Source: Halomicronema sp. CCY15110
Lineage (GTDB): Bacteria > Cyanobacteriota > Cyanobacteriia > Phormidesmidales > Phormidesmidaceae
DNA: 64,000 nt
Direction: 5' to 3'
NCBI RefSeq assembly: GCF_016888165.1
Contig: NZ_JACSWC010000433.1
Coordinates: forward strand, 103,368 to 167,367
Positions 59,681 through 64,000 of the stretch are shown in pieces (the first letter of the stretch is position 1; each line of letters begins with the position of its first letter). The notes under the pieces were generated by a model that was not told the origin of the DNA, made no database searches, and saw only the letters and a program-made list of their open reading frames with translations. The position numbers and the translations under genes were made by a program.

Positions 59681-61579
59681 ATGGATATCTTTCATCGTAT
59701 TGATGAGGTCTATCAACGAACTGTGGAGTTGCAGACCCAGATCGATCCGGCTCAGCCAGCTTTGGCGGCGGCGTTACAAGATCTCCACTTGGTCTTAGAA
59801 GAACTACAAGCCACCCATGAAGAACTCGCGGTGCAGAATCGTCGCCTCGCCAGCGTACAGCAGCAATTGCAAGTGGAAAAACAACGCTACTGGGATCTCT
59901 ATAACTGGGCTCCCGATGGCTATTTGGTGACTGATCATCAAGGCGTCATTCAATTTGCCAACGTCGCGATCGCCCAGTTACTCGGCGTGGCCCAAGAACA
60001 ACTCAGCGGTAAGCCGTTAGTCCTGTATTTGCCAGAGGCTGATCGCCGCGCTTTCTACGCGCTGTTAGCCCAACTGCATCAAACGGCTGTCGCCAATGTG
60101 TCTCTGGCCTCTCCTTGGGAGACCCAATTGCGGCATCGCCAGGGCGGGACGATAGATGTGGCCATCATGACCTCCATCGGTTTACCCATGGCCGCAGACG
60201 CCTCAACCTTACGTTGGCTCATTCGCAACATCACCGAGCAAAAACGCGCCGAAACTGAGATTCGCCAGCTGGCCTTTCATGATGCCTTAACGGGGTTACC
60301 GAATCGCGCCTATTTTGAGACCTACCTGGCGCAGGCGATCGCCCAGACCCAGCGGGATAATACGCGACTGGCGATCGTCTTTTTGGATTTAGACAACTTT
60401 AAAGGGATTAACGATTCCTTGGGGCATTGGGCCGGTGATCAGCTCTTGCAGCAGGTGGCCCAGCGACTGCAAAACTGTCTGCGGCAGGGCGATTGCCTGG
60501 TGCGTTGGGGCGGCGATGAATTTATCTTCGTGATTATTCAAGCGATGACTCGGCAGTCAATTGAGCACCTGTGCGATCGTATTTTGGCGAGTTTTGCGCT
60601 CGCCTTTCCCATTCACCAACATGAGTTGCATATTAGTAGCAGTCTGGGGATCGCCGTCTATCCAAACCATAGCCAAGATGCTGAAACGCTTATCAGATAT
60701 GCGGATCAAGCCCTGTATCAGGCCAAAGCCCACGGTCGCAACAGCTATTGCTTTTTTGAAGAGGACAGGGGGGCACATGCTCTTGAGACCTTCCAACTGG
60801 AGCATGAGCTGCACGAAGCCCGAAACCATCAAGAGTTTTGTCTGTATTTTCAGCCCCAAGTGGATGTGGTCAGTGGAGCTGTGACTGCTTTTGAGGCGCT
60901 CTTGCGCTGGCAGCACCCGCACTTAGGGCTGTTAGCTCCCGCCGCCTTCTTAGGCATCTTGGAAAATAATGGCCAAATTGTCGAGATTGGCGATTGGGTG
61001 CTGCAAGCCGGCATCCGTCAGGCGACTATCTGGCACCAGGCTGGGTTTGAGAACATCAAGCTCGCCATCAACCTATCGGCCCGCCAACTCCGATCCCCGT
61101 CGCTGGTCATGCACGTGCAGCAATGCCTGGAAACTGCCCAGTACGACCCCACGCTGCTCGAATTTGAGATTACCGAAACATCCGCCATTACCCATCCCCA
61201 AGAAACTCATACGACCCTTCAACAGTTGGCCGAGCTGGGCATTACCATCAGTCTGGATGACTTTGGCACCGGGTATTCGTCCCTCACGTTGGTCAAGCAG
61301 CTACCGTTGCAAAAGCTCAAAATCGATCGCTCCTTTGTGGCCGACCTCTCTACCAGCCCTTGCAACCAGGCCATTATTGCCGCCACCATGACCCTCGCCC
61401 AGCAGCTCAATCTCCAAATTGTCGTTGAGGGAGTAGAAACCGCTGAGCAGGTTCCCATTCTTCAACAGTTCGGACTGCGGGAAATGCAAGGCGATTGGTT
61501 TGCCCGCCCCATGGCCGCTGCTCAGGTCTTGGATTTTCTCCGGCAGCGACCCACCCCACCTCATGCGTCCCCGCCATAA
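59681..61579 (+). CDS. PAS-GGDEF-EAL c-di-GMP turnover protein
   Basis: A 632-residue protein. The N-terminal helical module and PAS (about 1-185; YWDLYNWAPDGYLVTDHQG) match the preceding gene. The GGDEF domain (about 200-365) has an intact motif GGDEF at 277-281 and an RxxD inhibitory site (RQGD, 268-271) five residues before it. The EAL domain (about 380-620) has EALLRW from 405 and DDFGTGYSS, the metal- and substrate-binding motifs of active phosphodiesterases. Both synthesis and breakdown of c-di-GMP are possible; which dominates cannot be told. It has no membrane helices. Confidence 0.94.
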   Translation: MDIFHRIDEVYQRTVELQTQIDPAQPALAAALQDLHLVLEELQATHEELAVQNRRLASVQQQLQVEKQRYWDLYNWAPDGYLVTDHQGVIQFANVAIAQLLGVAQEQLSGKPLVLYLPEADRRAFYALLAQLHQTAVANVSLASPWETQLRHRQGGTIDVAIMTSIGLPMAADASTLRWLIRNITEQKRAETEIRQLAFHDALTGLPNRAYFETYLAQAIAQTQRDNTRLAIVFLDLDNFKGINDSLGHWAGDQLLQQVAQRLQNCLRQGDCLVRWGGDEFIFVIIQAMTRQSIEHLCDRILASFALAFPIHQHELHISSSLGIAVYPNHSQDAETLIRYADQALYQAKAHGRNSYCFFEEDRGAHALETFQLEHELHEARNHQEFCLYFQPQVDVVSGAVTAFEALLRWQHPHLGLLAPAAFLGILENNGQIVEIGDWVLQAGIRQATIWHQAGFENIKLAINLSARQLRSPSLVMHVQQCLETAQYDPTLLEFEITETSAITHPQETHTTLQQLAELGITISLDDFGTGYSSLTLVKQLPLQKLKIDRSFVADLSTSPCNQAIIAATMTLAQQLNLQIVVEGVETAEQVPILQQFGLREMQGDWFARPMAAAQVLDFLRQRPTPPHASPP

Positions 61580-61636
61580 CCTCACTGGTGCCTTGGCCTC
61601 CCCCCAGCCGCGACCAGCGTCCTCCGGGGTTGTGGG

Positions 61637-62383
61637 TCAGCCGCTCAACCGCCCAAATCGCAGGGTAATAGGCCAGGTCATGGGGACGCGATCGCCCGGC
61701 CAGTGCGGGGCCATCTGCGCCGCCAATGCTGCTAACGGATTCACCCCATGGGTGGCGATAAACCGCTGGGTTGCCGACCAGGTGAATAAATACCCCATCA
61801 ACTCCGGCAACGTCCACGCCACCCGCAGGGTGTAAGCCGGGGCCGTTAGCTCAGCAAAGGGAAAATCCAGGGTCGCATAGCCCGTTTCAACCAGCCGCCG
61901 CTCTGGCGTCCAAAAGTCATCCAACGTTTCGCCATAGTAAGTTTGGAGTAACGCTTCCAGAGCCGGAACCGCGATTTGGGGCCGCCCGTAACCCCAAATC
62001 GCCAAGCAGCCGTTGGGCTTTAAGACCCGCTGCACCTCGGCATAAAACGCTGCTAGTGAAAACCAGTGAATCGCCTGGCCCACCGTGACTAAATCCAGGC
62101 TATGCCCCTCAATGCCGCTAGCTGCCGCGAGGGCGACCCGATAGGTAATCCGAGCATGGGGCGGGGCTTGCCGGAGTTGCGCGGCACTGCCATCAGTGGC
62201 AATCACCTGGGTAAAGTGTTCGGCCAAGGCGATCGCCGCTTGCCCATTGCCCGTGGCACAATCCCAAACGCGATCGCGGGCTGCACACTGCTGCCCTAAC
62301 CAGGTGAACAACTCCGCCGGATAGTGGGGGCGGTATTGGGCATAGTCGGCAGCCTGCCCCGAAAAGTAATCCTTGAACGTCAT
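61637..62383 (-). CDS. Class I SAM-dependent methyltransferase
   Basis: A 248-residue methyltransferase. Start FKDYFSGQAADYAQYRPHYP is typical of the UbiE/TAM-like 'YRPxYP' group; motif I is VWDCATGNGQAAIALA; LDLVTVGQAIHWF and LKPNGCLAIWGYG follow. Substrate unknown. Its start overlaps the end of the HAD phosphatase gene by 4 nt (ATGA), so the two are likely translated together. Confidence 0.9.
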   Translation of the reverse strand: MTFKDYFSGQAADYAQYRPHYPAELFTWLGQQCAARDRVWDCATGNGQAAIALAEHFTQVIATDGSAAQLRQAPPHARITYRVALAAASGIEGHSLDLVTVGQAIHWFSLAAFYAEVQRVLKPNGCLAIWGYGRPQIAVPALEALLQTYYGETLDDFWTPERRLVETGYATLDFPFAELTAPAYTLRVAWTLPELMGYLFTWSATQRFIATHGVNPLAALAAQMAPHWPGDRVPMTWPITLRFGRLSG

Positions 62384-63192
62384 CGCTCGGCCCGGCCCGA
62401 TGCCTGCTCGCCGAGGTGGGTAATGGCAGTGACGGTCAACGCGGTGAGTTGGGGCAACACGATATTGGCCCCGGCTGCTTGGAGGCGATCGCCGTATTCA
62501 GCCGCATAGCTTTTCCCCGCTGCCACCACGTGGGGCGGCAAAATGCCCACTCCCAACCAGCACCCGTCCGGACGCTGGGTTTTGGCTTGCTGCACGGTCT
62601 GCATGTCCGCCACGGTGTCGCCCGCATAGAGAATCGGCAAATCGGGGGCGCTCCCCAGTTGTGCCGCCGCTTGAAAGAAGCCCGTCGGGTCGGGCTTACT
62701 CGGCGCATCGTGCATCGCAATCAGCAAGGGCTCCACCAACCCCAACCGCTGTTCGAGGATGAACTGCGCAGAGCCGCGAGTCGCGCCACTAAAAAATCCC
62801 CACCTGATCCCGCCCTTTGTCAGATGCTCGAAATACTGCGGCGTTACCAGCAGTGGCTCTTGGGTGATGTATCCCGTCCACTGAGTGGGATCTTCCAGCT
62901 TTGGCCCCCGATAGCGGCGCTGAAAGAAGTCCACGATCTCGTCAAAGTCGAGGGCGATCGCCGCCCGCGACTGTCCCTGGCTCTCGTAGTAGCGCCAAAT
63001 AAACTCCTGCGAGGCTTCCCAATCGTTGTTCCAACTCCCTTCCGCCTTGAGCTGATCAATGTCCGTCGGCGTGGGGCGATAGCGCCCTTGGGTGAAATGC
63101 TCAACGGTATCGGCCAAGGCTCGACGATACGATCCGCCCACATCTCGAATCACGCCATCAATGTCAAAGATTGCGATCGCCTTCACGGACAT
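62380..63192 (-). CDS. HAD-superfamily phosphatase (TIGR01548-like)
   Basis: A 270-residue HAD hydrolase. Motif I FDIDGVIRDVGGSYRRAL with both catalytic Asp; motif II in WGFFSGATRGSA; motif III/IV in KPDPTGFF and LYAGDTVADMQT. The DVGGSYRRA signature matches a subfamily seen in cyanobacteria whose substrate is unsettled. It is the first gene of a two-gene operon with the methyltransferase. Confidence 0.9.
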   Translation of the reverse strand: MSVKAIAIFDIDGVIRDVGGSYRRALADTVEHFTQGRYRPTPTDIDQLKAEGSWNNDWEASQEFIWRYYESQGQSRAAIALDFDEIVDFFQRRYRGPKLEDPTQWTGYITQEPLLVTPQYFEHLTKGGIRWGFFSGATRGSAQFILEQRLGLVEPLLIAMHDAPSKPDPTGFFQAAAQLGSAPDLPILYAGDTVADMQTVQQAKTQRPDGCWLGVGILPPHVVAAGKSYAAEYGDRLQAAGANIVLPQLTALTVTAITHLGEQASGRAER

Positions 63193-63315
63193 TGGCCCTG
63201 CCTCAACGTAGTTAAGCTAGTAAACACAATGAATTCCTGATTGGCAACCCAAAATTGGGCCTCGACGTCTGTCTGATAAACCGCCAATTGCCGTAGTAAA
63301 CGATCAACCTGGCCC

Positions 63316-63852
63316 ATGAAAGAACTGGCGCAAACCTGGACGCACTGGCGCTACCAGTATTACCTTGATGTCCGCTGGGCAGAAGACTGCCTCTGGCTAT
63401 CCGTTCAGCAGAAAAAAGGCGACACTACACAACTCCCGCATTGGAAACACTTCGGCATCCGCTGGGAGCACCCTCGCTGTATTTCCGTCAAGACTCGTTG
63501 GCCCCCAGAGGCGAAACATAGCAGTGCGGACAAATCCCAGAGTGAAAAATCGCTAACGCCCAGTCAGCGAATAGAACCCGATCCGATCGAACAGCTCAGG
63601 ACATCGTTATGCGAACGAGCCGCTAAGATCGAAGCGATTCAGGCCCGTTTTGGTCCCGATATGCCAGAAGAGTACCGCATCGAGATACTCAACACGGCGT
63701 AAGCAGTCATTGACTATTGGCAGGATGGCGGCAAATATGAGCGTTGCTACAAAGCCCGCTGGCAGTTCGAGCACGCCCCCGTCAACTTCAGCGGCCCTCA
63801 ATGCTCACGGGCTCTCGGTCGCGCCTTCTTCGGCTTGGATGCGGATGACTAA
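63316..63852 (+). pseudogene. Hypothetical gene interrupted by an in-frame stop
   Basis: ATG 63316 opens a 128-residue frame (MKELAQTWTHWRYQYYLDVR) that ends at TAA 63700-63702. The same frame then continues with protein-like sequence to TAA 63850-63852: AVIDYWQDGGKYERCYKARW, QFEHAPVNFSGPQCSRALGR, AFFGLDADD. A single CAA-to-TAA change would explain it; the intact protein would have 178 residues. Family unknown. The first part alone may still be made. Confidence 0.6.
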
Positions 63853-63878
63853 CGAGGGTCAGCGAGAGCTGAGTATAA

Positions 63879-64000
63879 GGGACTTGCGCGCAAAAAAGAT
63901 CCCCATGAACCGAGTTTCGACTTCGCTCAACTCTCGATACTGGTAGGTTGAGCGAAGTCGAAACCGGATTGAACGGGTACTTTATTTAGTTGCAGCTCCC
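63879..64000. mobile_element. 122-bp palindromic MITE-like element, copy 2
   Basis: Same length and structure as 58554-58675: starts GGGACTTGCGCG, centre GTTTCGACTTCGCTCAAC / GGTTGAGCGAAGTCGAAAC, ends GCAGCTCCC at the last base of the window. About six substitutions separate the copies. The right flank is out of view, so target duplication cannot be judged. Confidence 0.8.

Noticed and set aside
62416..63240. 274-codon frame opposite the HAD phosphatase
   Set aside because: The minus-strand frame has all HAD motifs; the plus frame has none.

Overview
The window comes from a cyanobacterium. It carries a complete phycobilisome-core operon (apcE-apcA-apcB-apcC), an ATP synthase operon in the cyanobacterial order with duplicated b subunits (b and b'), several families largely confined to cyanobacteria (DUF1350, DUF1400, a PatA-like regulator, a 'low-complexity tail' membrane protein after infB, a RarA-methyltransferase fusion), and very many GCGATCGC (HIP1) octamers. 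Three linker repeats in ApcE point to a tricylindrical phycobilisome core. The genus cannot be fixed from this window; a Leptolyngbya-like filamentous lineage is only a guess from the large signalling and secreted-protein content. No rRNA, tRNA, CRISPR array, transposase or prophage gene was recognised.

Layout. 1-2.5 kb: operon of a SafE/ferric-reductase-like membrane fusion, a periplasmic anchored protein and a DUF1400 protein. 2.5-11.2 kb: a palindromic repeat block, a GAF sensor, a secreted protein, a CocE/NonD hydrolase, a MASE3-like histidine kinase and a GH116 glucosidase. 11.3-17.3 kb (minus strand): atpI-atpB-atpE-atpF2-atpF-atpH-atpA-atpG. After a 1.08 kb divergent spacer, 18.3-23.1 kb (plus): apcE-apcA-apcB-apcC, with hairpins between the genes and a U-tract terminator at the end. 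23.3-27 kb: aldo/keto reductase, alpha/beta hydrolase, membrane protein. 27.1-33.9 kb: the rimP-nusA-rnpM-infB translation/transcription operon, entered through a terminator-like hairpin. 34-40 kb: small protein, YqeY, AI-2E transporter, and a MetH whose interdomain linkers have been invaded by octamer repeats.

40-51 kb: relics (Uma2 nuclease, an antisense remnant), two cyanobacterial conserved proteins, a three-gene amino-acid racemase / binding protein / symporter cassette, SlyD-like FKBP, RarA-methyltransferase, and a PatA-like response regulator. 50.4-55.4 kb: a broken CHAT-domain remnant immediately upstream of an intact two-partner-secretion/CHAT protein. 55.5-61.6 kb: a signalling island (CheB-CheR-PAS, PAS protein, PAS-GGDEF-EAL) with a 122-bp palindromic element and phased direct repeats between genes. 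61.6-64 kb: methyltransferase and HAD phosphatase overlapping by 4 nt, a gene split by an in-frame stop, and a second copy of the 122-bp element ending exactly at the window edge.

Functionally, the centre of the window links light harvesting (apc) and ATP synthesis (atp) across one divergent spacer, next to core gene expression (rimP-nusA-infB). The flanks are accessory: sensing and c-di-GMP turnover, surface/secreted proteins, and decaying mobile or toxin-like remnants. The best leads for something undescribed are the CHAT relic/intact pair, the repeat-invaded MetH, the rimP-leader hairpin, the racemase-transport cassette and the regulatory repeats in the signalling island.
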